Positions 32,899 to 46,009 of a DNA stretch of 64,000 nucleotides are shown here, in pieces. Position 1 is the stretch's first letter. Each line of letters starts with the position of its first letter. The position numbers were made by a program, and so were the translations under genes. The notes below the pieces were generated by a model, which saw only the letters and a program-made list of their open reading frames with translations, searched no databases and was not told the DNA's origin. This stretch comes from Amblyornis subalaris. Taxonomy: Eukaryota; Chordata; Aves; Passeriformes; Ptilonorhynchidae. The stretch covers positions 62,653 to 126,652 of the forward strand of contig JACAXG010000309.1 of the NCBI GenBank assembly GCA_018881555.1. The letters run 5' to 3'.

Positions 32899-33404
32899 GT
32901 GTTCTGTCCCTTCTTCCAAATGTCATAAACTCTCTTTTTTTCCCCCTGAGTTCCAGCGACAGCTCCCTGTTCAGCCAGGCCNGTCTTCTTCCCCACTGGC
33001 TTGTCTTTCAGCACATAGGGACAGCCTCCTCTTGCGCCTTTGATATTTCCTTTTTAAAGTATGTCCAGCCTTCCTAGACCGCTTTCTTTTAAAGGGCTGT
33101 TTTCCAAGGGAATGTCTCAAGCAGTGCCCTGAACAGGCCGAAGTCCACTCTCTGGAATTCCAAGGTAGCAGTTTTGTTGACCCCCTTCCTTACTTCACCA
33201 AGAATCAAAAACTCTACCATTTTGTGATTGCTATGCCCAAGGCAGCCTCCAACCACCACATCTCCCACCAGCTCTTCTCTGTTCATAAACAGCAGGTCTA
33301 GCAGCGCACCACCCCGGTAGGGTCCCTTACCAGCTGTGTCAGGAAGTTCTCTTCCACACACACCAGGAATGTCCTGGAATGTCTCCTGTCTGCTGTGTTG
33401 AGGC

Positions 33405-36399
33405 AATTCCCAAATGTCAGAAGTCAAGCAGGCGAGGCAGAGGGCCAGCTTGGCTGAACAGGGATCATCTCTTGGAAATAAGGCAAAAAGGAAGGTGCAT
33501 GCCCAGTGGAAGCAAGGTCAGGATACATGAGAAGAAATACAGAGATGCTGCTCGCCACTGTAGGGAGAAAATTCATGCAGCCAAAGCTCAACTAGAGCTG
33601 AAGCCGCCAGAACTGTGGGGGAAAATAAAAAGAGTTTTTTCAAATATTTTAATGGCAATAGGCAGTGTAAAAATAACATCGTCCCATTACAGGATGAGGA
33701 TGGTCACCTCATAAATAGGGACAGAGATGTTTAACGCATTCTTTGCCTCTCTTCAACATGGATGACAGACCAAGGGCGTCTCAGTGCCCTGAGCTGAAGA
33801 ACCATGACTGTGAGAATGATCAACTCCCAGGCGACCTTGAACTTGTGTGGGATTTACTGCTCCAGCTGGATCCTTTCAAATCTGTGGGCCTGATGGTATT
33901 CAGCCAAGAATCCTCAAAGAGCTGCTGATGTCATTGCAAAACCTCTCTCAAGGATTTTTGAGCAGTCTTGGGAATCCATAGGATCCCACCTAACTGGAAG
34001 CTGGCAAACCTTGTCCCAATTTTCAAGAAGGGCAAAAAGGAAGACCCCAGAAACTACAGGTCTGCCAGTCTCACTTCAGTGCCTGGTAAAGTAATGGAGA
34101 AGATTATACTGTGAGCTATTGAAGATCACCTGAAAGACAACGCAGTCATTGGTCACAGCCAGCACAGCTTCATGAGGGGAAAGTCCTGCTTATCAATCCT
34201 GATTTCCTTTTGTGAAAAGGTTACCCACCTGGTTGATTAAGGGAAGCCAGTTGATGTCATCTTTTTGGATTTCAGTAAAGCTTTCGATACTGTGTCTCTC
34301 AGGATCCTTCTGGACAAAGTGTCCAGCCCACAGCTGGATAAACACATCATGCAATGGCTGAGCAACTGGCTCACGGGTCAGGCACAAAGGGTTACAGTGA
34401 ACAGGGTGACATCAGGCTAGTGACCTGTCACTAGTGGGGTTCCACAGGGCTCCATCTTCAGCCCTGCGCTCTTCGACATCTTCATTAACGACTTGGATAC
34501 AGAGCTGGAAAGGATGCTAAGCAAGTTTGCAGATGATACAAAACTGGGAGCAGCTGTTGACTCCCTTGAAGACAGAGAGGCCCTGCAGAGAGACCTTGAC
34601 AAATTAGAGGGCTGGGCAATCACCAACCATATGAAGTTCAACAAGGGCAAGTGCTGGATTCTGCACCTGGGACAGGACAACCCTGGATATATGGACAGAT
34701 TGGGGAATGAGAGGCTGGAGGGCAGTGCCCTGGAAAGGGGCCTGAGGGTCCCGGTCAATGGCAAGTTGAATATGAACCAGCAGTGTGCCCTGGCAGCCAG
34801 GAGGGCCTACTGTGTCCTGGGGTGCATCAGGCACAACATCGTCAGCCGGGCAAGGGAGGGGATTGTCCCACTCTGCTCTGCACTGGCAAAGCCTCACCTC
34901 GAGTACTGGGTGCGGTTTTGGGCACCACAATATAAGAAAGATAAAGCTAAAAGAGAATGTCAAAGGAGTAATAATGTTGTGGGTTTGGGTTTTTCAAGGA
35001 GTTTTCTCCCATCTGTTACCTGAAAGGATGACGCTGTGAGGGGAGGGGGTTGTCTGGGAGACAAATGGGGGGTACTTAAGAGACAAAAGATGTAGCCACT
35101 GCCTTGTCATACCTTTGGAATGGTTCTGGGGGAGGGGGAAGTGGTGTGGTTCTGGCAGTTTCTTAGCTGGGGGTGGGTCAGTCTTTGCCCGGTTTGGAGG
35201 GGAGATGGTTTATGGTGTTTGGTGCTGGACTTCTGCTGCCCAGAGGACTTGCTGCTACTGCTGAACTTTGCTTGCTGCTTCCCCTTAGCGTTGGTAAGCC
35301 ACTGCTTGCAAGAGTGGCCGGTGGACTGGGACTTTTCAACACCCATCCTCGCTGGGAGAGAGACCCTCACCATCGGCGTGGGTGTCTCATGGGAAAACCA
35401 GGCCCCCACCTGCTCTCTCTCTGGAGGGAGCACCTCCTGGCTGCTTACTGGAACCTCGGCTGCTGCTGCCATCACCAGGATACTGCACGGGACACGTGAG
35501 AGCCAGGGGGAAACCGACTCCCCCTCTTCCACCTCCTCTCTCTCCCCGAAGCCGCCATTATCCCCTGGGGAGGCTCAGGGCTAGCATCGACTGCCCTCTG
35601 AAGCCACCTGAGCTAACAGCACCCTCTGAAGCTGCGGGGGAGTCACTGCAGCCTCTCTGCCTCTACGCGAGCCAACAGCGCCCCCTGCCAGTTGTGGTTG
35701 TAACTACACCAAAAGGGAAATTGCTTAGCAGGTGAGAAAAAGCTATTATTTGGCTTCTTTTTTTTGTTGTTGTTGCTGTTGCTTTTCTGTCTTGTTATAT
35801 ATATCCTAGTAAAGAACTGTTATTCCTTTTCTCATATATTTGCCTGAAAGCCCCGTAATTTTAAGGTTATAATAATTTGGAGGGAGGGAGTCATCTTTTC
35901 CATTCCAGGAAGGTTCCTGCCTTCCTTGGCAGACACCTGTCTTTTAAACCAGGACAGAGGGCAATGAAGATAGTCAATGGTCTAGAGGGGAAGCCATACG
36001 AGGAGCCACTGAGGGCACTTGGTCTGTTCAGCCTGGAGGAGACTAAGGTCAGACTTAATCACAAGTCTACAACTTCCTCATCAGGGGAAGAGGAGGAGCA
36101 GGCACAGATCTCTTCTCTGGTGACCAGTGACAGGACCCAAGGGAATGGCCTGAAGTTGTGTCAGGGGAGGATTAGGTTGGATATTAGGAAAAGTTGCTTT
36201 TCCCAGAGGATGGTTGGGCACTGGAATGGGCTCCCCAAGGAAGTGGTCACAGCACCAAGCCTGACAGAGTTCAAGAAGCATCTGGACAATGCTCTCAGAC
36301 ACATGGTGTGACTCTTGGGGATGGTGCTCTGCAGGGCTGGGAGTTGGATTCAGTGATCCTTGAGGGTCCCTTCCAACTCAACATATTCTGTGATTCTGT
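33405..36399 (+). mobile_element. Plus-strand CR1 inserted in the reverse CR1
   Basis: Parts 33405-34974 and 35957-36399 are one CR1, 5'-truncated after the endonuclease, with RT blocks and an intact FADDTKL (about 34530). It ends in ATATTCTGTGATTCTGTG. Stops and frameshifts break ORF2. Solo LTR B3 splits it. Confidence 0.85.
34975..35956 (+). mobile_element. Solo LTR B3 in CR1
   Basis: It is 982 bp and near full length, TGTTGTGGGTTTGGG to CTTTTAAACCAGGACA. CR1 sequence is on both sides (CAAAGGAG left, GAGGGCAATG right). The 5-bp duplication gaggg is only partly kept on the left (gagta). Confidence 0.82.
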
Positions 36400-36850
36400 G
36401 AGTTTCCAGCAGACATCTGGCAGGTTAAAGTCTCCCACAAGAACAAGGGCTGGTTATTGTGAAACATCAGCCAGCTGCTTATAGAATACTTCATCCGCCT
36501 CTTCATCCTGGTTGGGTGGTCTATGACAGACTCCCACCAGGATCTCTGCCTTGTTGGCCTCCCCCTGATTCTTACCCATGGGTACTCAACCTGATCATCA
36601 CTATCCTTGAGCTCTATACAGTGGAAACACTCCCTAACATAGAGCCACTTCACCGCCTCTCCTTCCTCACCTGTCCCTTCTGAAAAGCTTATAACCATCC
36701 ATTGCAGCACTCCCATCATTTGAGTCATCCCACCACGCTTCTCTGATGATAAGTATGTCAGAGCTTTCCTGCTCTACAATGGCTTCCAGCTCCAGTGTGT
36801 TACCCACACTGCTGCATTTGTGTAGATGCACTTCAGCTGGGCTATCAATT

Positions 36851-39800
36851 TCATTCCCAACACTGGCCTGCCAAATAATGATTTTGAAAAGAGTGGAGTA
36901 GAAAGGCCAAAGGAAATGCTTGCTTTTTTTTTATTCTGCCCTTTAAAAAAAACCCAACAAAACAAAAGAATATGAGCAATAACAATTTTGATAAATGGAG
37001 AGGACAAACTTACTAATTAGAAAATATTATTTGTGAAGATAAAACTTACTTAGAATTTTTCACAACTTAATCAGGGGAAGAGAGCTTTCAGGCAATTTCC
37101 ATTTGTAGAACTGATATATGTAATAGGTTTTATTCTAGATATTAGACATCCATATTTAAACCACTTTTACACTCAAATATTTTTTAAATATCTAATGCAT
37201 CCCTTTGAATGTCCACGTATGATAGCACATGGAAAGAGTCTTAAAAACTGAACAGCAGAAAAACAATATGCCTATCCCATATCTTTGACCTCTAATGATG
37301 ACAGTGATTTAGAGCTACCAGTCTACATAGCCAAAAGATTTAAATAGTTCATGAGGCAATGTATGGGCTTCCACAAGGCGCTCAGAGCTCCTAAGCTGTA
37401 TTTTTAACTTTTAGATAATGAAGCTCCTTCTGCATTATTGCCAACTTTATGGAGCTGTGGGAGGTAAAGAAGAGCTGAGTTGCCCAGGTCTATCTGGGAA
37501 GATCTTCATACTTAAAACGGATATCAATTTGCAGAATAAAAATTTGCAGAGCATTTTGCAAGCATATTATTCTGTGAACATATTGTTATGATCCTGCAAA
37601 GACTTAAATATAGNTTTAAAATACTATTTAAATTAATGTACTTAGTTTTAAGCATGGTGAATGTGCCTGTTTGTAATAGTATGTTTAAGTCTTTACAGGC
37701 AAGATACCTTTGCTAAGTCATTAAAAATGCAGGAATTAGCAACAAGTCTCCAAAGTAACTGATAAAAGGAATCAGTATCTGGAATACAGTGAAAAGGACG
37801 CTTTCAGGAGCAAGTAAAATCTGGATTTTCTAATCAGTGAGACTAAATCGAAGTATGCATGAAGCTTTTCAATTCGTAGTACAGTAAATATGCCATGTGC
37901 TTCTCTTGAAAGATTCCTTATTATTTGTAAACAATCATTCAAAGAAAAATCTATATTCAGAAGCAGTTTTGGAGATCTGCCATAATGCTATTTTCTCTTT
38001 TTGGAGACATAATATACTGACCGCTGTGAAGAAGTTTATGTTTCGGAAATAAAAATTCAGTAAAGGAATTTGTGATACAAGATTCAAAAAAGGAAAGATG
38101 AAAAGGAATTTTGTACCAGGAGTAAGAAAATTAAACCCATAGTACTTTGTGCTTTCCTCATTATAACTTTATATCCATCTTTTCTCGGACTGGATTCACA
38201 TGTAGAAGTACTTTTCAAAAACAGGTATTAGAAGGAAAGAATTATCAGAATTATACAGACAAAATATCTGTAGTGAACTTTAAAGTAAATGAAGAAACTG
38301 AACTAGAGTATTCAAAGTTGTCATTTGTTGTTTGCTTTAAAACTAAAAGGAATAGAAAAGCATTTGACCAAGTATTATAAAATCCATTTACTGTGAATAA
38401 TTCCATTGCATCTAACACTCCTGCTTGCATAAAGCTATAGAAATAATTTATTATGTTCAGGCTTTGGAGTCCTACTGTGTAACAAAGATGACAGTTGCTC
38501 TTTCTCAGCAGGATTAACTAGCTCAGTACTTGTAGTTAGATCTTAACTCAGAGATAATTGTCAAAGATTGGCAAGAATTTTCAATATGGAACTACAGTTC
38601 TTTAAAAAATTATACAATCTAGAGGAGGAAAATTTAAAAAAATCCCAATTTGGAAATATAAAAAAGATTATGATCTTGTAAGCAAGAAAAGAGATAGTTC
38701 ATGCTGGCATGAAAAAATGCAACGCATTTAAGACACAGAAAGGGCATTTCACATTCAGTAACAGGGAAAAATATTTGAAATTATACGTGACAGATAGGAG
38801 AATGGAAAAATGAAAATCTTCAAGAAGAAAATTTTAATATTTAACTATTAAATCCCAGTGTTATTAATCAATACCTCTAATCTTACCAATAGTGTAAATG
38901 AGATGGCCTCATGATCTTTCAAAAATCTCATCTAGCTGAGGTCTGAACCAGCACAACAGTACTGCTATAACAACCTCCTCCTTTGGTAACTCAAAAGAGA
39001 TGAACTTCACAGAAACAAAAGCAGAACTGTAAATACTGTACATAGGGCTTCCAGTCACAAAATATCACCATCTATAAATAAAACACTCCCAAGGCATGCA
39101 GCCATGCTGCTAATCTAGGAGAGAAAAAAGCTGTGAAGTCATTATCTTTCCCAAGGACAACAAAAAGTATTGATGAAACTCTCGAGCTTTTTATAACCAA
39201 GTAATGACTATGGATATAAATTATGTTCATCAGCTAACTTGTGTTCATCAGTTATATACTTTATATCAAAAAGTCAAAGCCTTTATAATAAATAGGCCTA
39301 AAGTGTGCGCTGAGTTTCAGATTGTGGTTTGTGGAATTTTGAATGTTTGGGAGAACAACTCTTCTGTCTTGCCTAACACATCTCTGCTCTGACTTTCTTC
39401 ATTACTGTCTTTCTGATTTCTAGGGTAAATTATAATTTTAATTAATCACTTCAGAAACTGAACCTGTCAGTGACCTTTTAAAATGACTATACATACAAAG
39501 CACACTTTTAGATGAACATGTATTTCTTTTAATTTTTGGTTTGATTTTTATTTTCCCCCCTCCAGTGCAAATTTTAGAAAATGCGTTTTCATACCTAGAG
39601 GATAATTACACTTGAATTTTGCTAATTAAAGGTTTAGAATTAAGTCTTTTGATCGGTAGCTTTTTTTTAACTGTTAAAGTCCAAGTAAGCAAGCAAATAT
39701 ATGCAGAAATAACCCTTTACATTGTTGTTATTACATACTGTGGGAATAAATTTTGTTTGAAGTGCATGAATAAAAAGTGAGTGAAATTACAGGAGAAACA

Positions 39801-41811
39801 ATGTAATATAGCAATAAGAAGTGCATTCACAGTCCATCTGAGAGGAGAGGGGGAAAAGACTTTTCACTCATTTTGGCCTTAAATATTGTGTCCAGGTTTC
39901 CAGGATTCTGACATTAGAACCCAGATAACACTGATTAGAACCATACGGCTTTACAATAAAAGCTAAAATATTGACCATATGATGGCAAAAAGTGATTAAC
40001 TTATTCTCTTCTAGCTACTCTCTGATGAAGTTGGTGGTATTGTGGAGGAGGATCTCCTTTTTCTTGACAAAGACCATGATTGCTCAGCACTGTAGGAAAC
40101 ATGTTTATAGTTTTGTATCTGAGTCTCGAGGAGATCCTTCTGTTGTTGGCTGATTGTCTGGCTAATCAGTTCAGGGAGAGCTTGAATGCTGCCAATTAAA
40201 GTTTCCAGTTTAGTCTCCAGAGTAACAATTCTCTTCTCAAAATCTTCACTTCTTTCATTTAAGTCAGAAATCATGTCATACATGATGTTTTGAGTCTGAA
40301 AGTAGAAGGATGTAAAAAAGGTTTAGAGAGATCTTACAGATATTGTAATATACAGTGCAACTCTACAAGGATTCTTAAATGCTTTTGCATTTCACCAAAA
40401 TAAGGTATGAGTATTCTAACAAGATCTAGTCTTTTGAAATAATTTTACTTGCAGATGCATGACAGACTCCCTACTGGTGCTAAATTTGTTGAGCAGAAAT
40501 GTAACATTTATATTGTGAGTTGCATTTTAAATGTCGAGCTCTTATTGAATTTGACAAAACACCTGACCCTTTTAGAAGTTTAGATGCTTAGAAATGCACC
40601 ATCATAAGATTTGTGAACAGAATTAGTTGAGTAAGCCACAAGGAAAACAAAGCTTTCAAAGCACAGTGATGCGCCCTTCACTTTTCTCCATTTCCTCTGA
40701 TTTTTAAACACCTTCATACTTTTAAAAAGAAAACAACTAGCTTGTTTTCTCCTTATACTGTGCTTGAACCTGTTGTAATAAGAGTAGTTGAGTGGATTGT
40801 TTTTGAAATGTAGAGCAAGGAGTAAAAACAAGTGTACGCTCCTCTACTTCTACCTTCCCCTATTTATGTGTCCTCTACAAAATGGTGTTTGGTATCAGAA
40901 AGTCTATTGGGTAAACTTTAAAATGTCATAATGCTTAGTACAAATGAAATCTGAAGTATGTTAATTCATAAAGTCTGTAACTTTCTATTTGACTTCCATT
41001 TGTTTCTTTTATAATTAATGCAGGGAAATTACTAAAACTAATGACTGGATTTCTCCCTCTTGTAGACTGAGACTTCACATTAGACATAATCAAAATTTAA
41101 AATAACTGGTCATAATTCAGTAGACAAACTGACTGAAGTTTATAATCCATTATAAAGGAATGAAAAATTAATTGAATGACTACCTGAAGTTTAAAGCACA
41201 GAAATATCAGATAAGTGTCTATAAGGCATTTTCTCTGTCCTGTATCAAGATGATAGCAGAATTGTTGAAAGAAAACAAATCTACATTTAATAATATCTGA
41301 AAAGTCCTTATCAGTTGCCAGAAGCAGAGTGAAATGTATTTTCAGTAACTGAAGTTGTCGGGTGTTTCTCTACTACAAAAGAGGAACAAACACTGAAAGT
41401 TTGCCTTGATGTTGCACTTTAAATTGATCTGGGTTTTGAGGTGCCTGAAGACGTTTGTATGAGAAACCCTTGGGAAAAGTGTATAAATACTTCTAATGAA
41501 GATTCAAATTAAGTTCATATAAAATAACTGTTATATATTGCAGTCTAATGTGAAACATGGAGTGCTCTCAGCTCAGCACTGTAAGTCTCGTTATTATGTT
41601 TTTTAAAACACAACATTTAACAACAGGCAAGTAGTGTGTGTTAGGTTATGTGATAAAATTCTAATCTGCACACCCACAAATGAGCAGAGACAGACAATGG
41701 CGGGTGGGGGATCTCAATAATACCCTGTCATGGTTACTCTCAGGCCCATAAAAGGAGCCAGCAGTCCATAACAGGCCCATCTCCACAAGCCCAGACGAGC
41801 ACAGGGGCAGA
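36851..41811. other. Block without recognisable repeats
   Basis: These five AT-rich kilobases show no LTR, CR1 or ERV protein similarity. The only coding signal is the KCNN2 exon at 40011-40295. By position, 36851-40010 is the downstream/3'UTR side and 40296-41811 the upstream intron of that minus-strand gene. One N lies at 37614. Confidence 0.7.
40011..40295 (-). CDS. KCNN2: Terminal coding exon of KCNN2 (SK2 potassium channel)
   Basis: On the minus strand a splice acceptor (TTCTACTTTCAG) is followed by 94 codons and TAG (40013-40011). The protein starts [18 protein letters not shown] and continues [19 protein letters not shown], the C-terminal coiled coil of the small-conductance calcium-activated potassium channel SK2; it ends [13 protein letters not shown]. 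The channel is a plasma-membrane tetramer gated by calmodulin; this exon lies after the calmodulin-binding domain. The end part differs from the very conserved vertebrate tail I know: [15 protein letters not shown], a missing Asp before KH, and [12 protein letters not shown] instead of an arginine/serine run. The frame is open. No other exon was found in the window. It may be a gametolog, a working gene with a changed tail, or a fragment. Confidence 0.85.
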   Translation of the reverse strand, partial: TQNIMYDMISDLNERSEDFEKRIVTLETKLETLIGSIQALPELISQTISQQQKDLLETQIQNYKHVSYSAEQSWSLSRKRRSSSTIPPTSSESS

Positions 41812-42478
41812 ATCGAATTGAATCAAATAGAATAGTTCAGTTGGAAAGGACCTACAACAATCATCTTGTCCTATTTCCTAACCACTTCAGGGCTGACCAA
41901 AAATTAAAGCATACTATTAAGGGCATTGTCCAAATGCATCCTAAACACTGACAGGCATGGGGCACCAACTACTTCTCTAAGAAGCCTGTTCCAGTGTTTG
42001 ACCACCCTCTCAGTAATGAAACACTTCCTAATGTCCACTCTGAACCTCTCCTGATGCAGCTTTCAACTATTTCCATCCATCCTGTCACTGGATACAAGGG
42101 AGAAGAGATCAGCAACTCCCTCTCCATTTGCTCTCCTCAGGAAGCTGTAGAGGTCGCCCCTCATCCCCCTTCTCTCTAAACTAGACAACCCCAGTGTCCT
42201 TAGCTGCTCCTCATAGGACATGCCTTTTATCAACTTTGTTGCCCTCCTTTGGATGCATCCAAGTAACTTCATATCCTTCTTAAATTGTGGGGCTCAGAAC
42301 TGCACACAGTTCTCGAGGTGAGGCTGCACCAACGCTGAATACAGTGGGATAATCACCTCTTTTGACTGGCTGGTTATGCTGTGTTTAATGCATCCCAGGA
42401 TGCAGTTTGCCCTCTTGGCTGCCAGGGCTCACTGCTGACTCAAACTGAGCCTGCTGTCAACCAGCACCCCCAGATCCA
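41812..42478 (-). mobile_element. Reverse CR1 3' fragment
   Basis: It begins at the left with the reverse of a CR1 tail (GAATCAAATAGAATAGTTC-like text and GGAAAGGACCTACAACAATC) and continues with the reverse of the ORF2 end (minus frame GCIQRRATKLIKGM, RTLGLSSLERRGMRGDLYSF). It is another CR1 subfamily than the plus-strand copies. Confidence 0.82.
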
Positions 42479-42484
42479 ATGGTA

Positions 42485-43284
42485 TAAAGTTTATGAACTG
42501 TATGAAATTTAACAAGGGCAAGTGCCAGATTCTCCATCTGGGACAGGACAACCCTGGTTGTGTGTATAGAGTAGGCAACGGGAAGCTGGAGAGCAGTGCT
42601 GTGGAAAGGGGCCTGGGGATCCTGGTCAATTGCAAGTTGAATATGAGTCAGCAGTGTGCCCTGGCTGCCAGGAGGGACATCTGTGTCCTGGGGGGCATCA
42701 GGCACAGCATTGCCAGGCGGTAGAGGGAGGGGATTGTCCCGCTCTTGTCTGCACTGGTGCGACCTCACCCTGAGTCCCGGGGACAGTTTTGGGCACCACA
42801 ATATAAGAAAGATATAAAGCTATTAGAGAGTGTCCAAAGGAGGGCAACAAAGATGGTGAAGGGCCTTGAGGGGAAGCTGTATGAGGAGNGGCTGAGGGCA
42901 CTTGGTCTGTTCAGCCTGGAGGAGACTGAGGGGAGACCTCATCACANTCTACAACTTCCTCGTGAGGGTAAACGGTGGGGCAGATACTGATCCCTTCACT
43001 CTGGTGACCAGTGACAGGACTCCAGGAAATAGCATGAAACTGAGTCAGGGGAGGTTTAGGTCGGATATCAGGAAAAGGTTCTTCCCCCAGAGGGTGGTTG
43101 GGCACTGGAACAGGCTCCCCAGGGAAGCGGCCACAGCANCAAGCCTGACAGAATTAAAGAAACATTTGGACAATGCTCTCAGGCACATGGTGTGACTTTT
43201 GGGGATAGTGCTGCGCAGGGCCGGGAGTTGGACTTAATGATCCTTGAAGGTCCCTTCCAAGTCTGTATATTCTGTGATTCTGTA
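42485..43284 (+). mobile_element. CR1 3' fragment with three N bases
   Basis: It runs from AAATTTAACAAGGGCAAGTG to TATTCTGTGATTCTGT. The ORF2 end is readable ([32 protein letters not shown]). N bases lie at 42889, 42947 and 43139. Confidence 0.88.
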
Positions 43285-43400
43285 AAAATTGATTCAAAGT
43301 GAATCAGTGGTTTGGGAACACAGAAGATATATATTAGCCCTTTCCATGTAGGGAATGCCTCTCCTCGTTAATAAATATATAAACCTCTATAGTTTAAACT

Positions 43401-44508
43401 TGTCCTGGTTTGAAAGACAGGTGTCTGTCAAGGAAGGTGGGAAATCTTCCTTGGATAGAGGATGACCCCCCTCCCTCCTCCGAATTACTATACCCCTGAA
43501 ATTATGGGGCTCTCAGGCAAAGATGTGGTAAAAAGAATAACACTTCTTTACTAGGATTATATATCTCTATATATATAATAAGACAGATAAATGGCAACAG
43601 TAAGAGAACGGACAAACCCTGTAACAGTCCATTCTCTGTTGTTGGGCGATTCTCTGTTGAGGCAGAGAGGCTGCGGTGACTCCCCCGCGGCTGCAGGGGG
43701 CGCTGTTGCATGAGCGCGGCGACGTCTCCAAGTGGCAATGGTGGCTCCGGCGATCGGGAGAGGGGGGATCGCCCCCGGTGTGAACTCACAGGGCAGCAGC
43801 CCGTCTGCACCAACCTCGGCAGCGGGCAGCAAGCAGCCCAGGCAGGCAGGGTTGACTGGGGAGCAATGGACCTCAGTATCACCCACCGAGGGGCCAGCAG
43901 AAGTCAGGAACAGCAGAGATGAGTAGAGCCCAGCACCGACCCACGTGCAGCAGAAACCCAGGCTGGTGGCAGAGACGGCAGAGGCGAGCAGCTCCAGGCG
44001 GCAACAATTACCAGCATAACTGTACCCTGTGCCACAGCGGGACCCTCGCCAAGACGTCACAGTGTATTCGTGCTCTGGAGCGAGCCGGCGGAGACGTTGC
44101 AGTGTAGCAGTGTTCCCAGAGCAAAATTGGCACTCCGCTGCAGACACGACCGTACTCACCAAACGTCAAGCCCAGCAGAAAGCAGCAAGCCCAGTCTCCA
44201 CCCCCCTCTCGCCTCTCGTGATGATAAGCTCCAGCCTCTGGGGAAACAATCCCTTTGCCAACATTTCCAGCTCTTGTTTCTTTAATTGGGGAAATTGTCC
44301 TGGCCTATGGGTTGGGCAAGTGATCCCTTTTGTCCTTAAGTATCGCCCATTCTGGATGATCAGTGTAGAATGCTGGTGGATAGAGAACTTTCTTTGTTCT
44401 TAAGTGTCGCTCATTAGTTCCTGGCCAGCCCCCCCCCCCTCCCCGCCTACACAGTCTCCCTGCTAGATGGGGGAAGAAAAAAATATTTAATTTGTCAAAC
44501 CCATAACA
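43401..44508 (-). mobile_element. Solo LTR B6, reversed
   Basis: It is 1108 bp, the longest family B copy. The 5-bp TSD aaact is at 43396-43400 and 44509-44513. On the plus strand it opens TGTCCTGGTTTGAAAGACAG and closes CCCATAACA. The middle is GC-rich. Confidence 0.9.
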
Positions 44509-44528
44509 AAACTGTACCAAATACATTT

Positions 44529-44572
44529 CTGCCCTTTCTGCCCTTTCTGCCCTTTCTGCCTTTTCTGCTCTT
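44529..44572 (+). repeat. 9-bp tandem repeat CTGCCCTTT
   Basis: Three exact units and two decayed ones lie just right of solo LTR B6. Confidence 0.85.
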
Positions 44573-45412
44573 ATTGATGGCAGGCAGCAGCTAATAATTG
44601 GAGATTCACCAGGAATTTTTCATTGTAAAATAAAGTAAAAGGAGACCTTTGCTTAACTCTGTCAGTTACTGTCAACAAGCAAGTAAACTTACAGTTTTTG
44701 TCAGAAACAAAAGATGAGGAGAAAGAAATATATTGATCCATAGGAGGGAGGTTACAAAGGATTTCTAAGCAATATAAGGATGGAACCACCACCTACTTTC
44801 TTTGGAATTTACAGCTCCTAAATCCATTATGTACTTTGAAAATTGTCCTTGAAATTTTAGTAAATAAAAGTAAGGAACACCAATTTCTAGTCAGAAGACC
44901 CCACGCTCCTATTAAAACAATAACAGTTAGAAACAAATCTAGCCAGGAATTTTCCAACAAAGTAATGTTTTCTCAGAAAAGACCATTTCATCAGCACCTA
45001 AAGTGTGCTATAAAACCTATCAGCTTCAAGAAAGCTTTAACTGGAGAAGGCTTCTAAGCTTTCGGCTGAGATTTTTAACTCAGGAGGATGGGACAGCCTC
45101 AGAGTAGCCAATGAAAGGTATTAGAAACAAACAGGACATTTGAAGACCTTGGCTCCAAACAATCAGGAGCACAAGAGAAAAAGGTGTTACTGGACCAACT
45201 CTGAGCAGTGTGAAATCACAGTGGTTTTGAACTCCCTGGATATCCATGATGTAAAAACTACAGCCACACAATCCTCATCAGAAAGGTGTTTGAGTATTTT
45301 AGGAGACACATAGTTGGTTTCCAGAAATATGAACATGCAGATGGAGCAGAAATCAACTGCTACCCAAAGAAGAACTGGTTAAGAATGTAATAATGAATTA
45401 CGGATGTAAGCT
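44573..45412. other. No recognised feature
   Basis: This AT-rich sequence has only short chance frames. It may be host intergenic or intronic sequence. Confidence 0.5.
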
Positions 45413-46006
45413 TGATATAAGGGAATTAAGGGGTCAAGGGCTCACCTGCAGGACTATATCCACCTGCAGGAGCTGTGCTGTTTGCTAGACAATATATCGT
45501 TTGCTTAGCTTAATTGTGTTTGCTAAGGCAGAACGAGGGAAGATTCCAAACTATTGATAGAATGAAGAAACCGTGACTCAGTTTCCTGCTCCTAAACCTC
45601 TGAACTGGTTAGAACTAGCCATAAAGTTTGGACTGAGACCAAGGGACCAGAGAGCATGCGCAAGGAGGCGAGGTGAAAAGTTCAACTCCAAGGAAGACTC
45701 GGCTTACTTCATCTTGAGACCCCTGCGACCCCTGCCCACAACCACCAGGAGGCACTGTGCAAGCGCAAGTGTATGGAAATGATGTCAGCGCTCATTATCA
45801 TGGGAAGCGGGAATAGGTTATGCATATGTATAGGCATATCGGGGAACCTTAATACATATGTAACGTTTTTAGGAAATAAATATAGAGAGCTTTGTTACAG
45901 ATGTTGCACATGCCTTAAGAGGAGCTATCCCTCATGTGCCCAGCATGCTGTATTAAAACATACCTACTTTATAACTTTCGGGTTATAGAGTTTTTCCCGC
46001 GCATCA
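45413..46006 (+). mobile_element. Solo LTR of family A (A2)
   Basis: It is 594 bp, TGATATAAGGG to GCGCATCA, colinear with the LTRs of provirus A. The flanks are agct (45409-45412) and aact (46007-46010), a 4-bp TSD with one transition. Confidence 0.88.
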
Positions 46007-46009
46007 AAC

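Larger units (their letters stand above)
30290..36850 (-). mobile_element. Long reverse CR1, split into four parts
   Basis: The CR1 parts are 30290-31611, 32379-32470, 32899-33404 and 36400-36850. Reading on the minus strand they run in order from the endonuclease (LLDLLFMNREELVGDVV) through the linker to RT ([15 protein letters not shown]). The RT catalytic motif reads FADS instead of FADD, so it is dead. The insertions between the parts are LTR J1, a CR1 tail and a second CR1 holding LTR B3. One N lies at 32982. Confidence 0.8.

Noticed and set aside
38147..38380. A 77-codon ORF in the non-repeat island
   Set aside because: AT-rich composition, no recognisable motif, and the plus strand is antisense to the KCNN2 3' side. 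Most likely chance.
43729..44403. GC-rich ORFs suggesting a host CpG-island gene
   Set aside because: The whole stretch is inside solo LTR B6, bounded by the TSD aaact.
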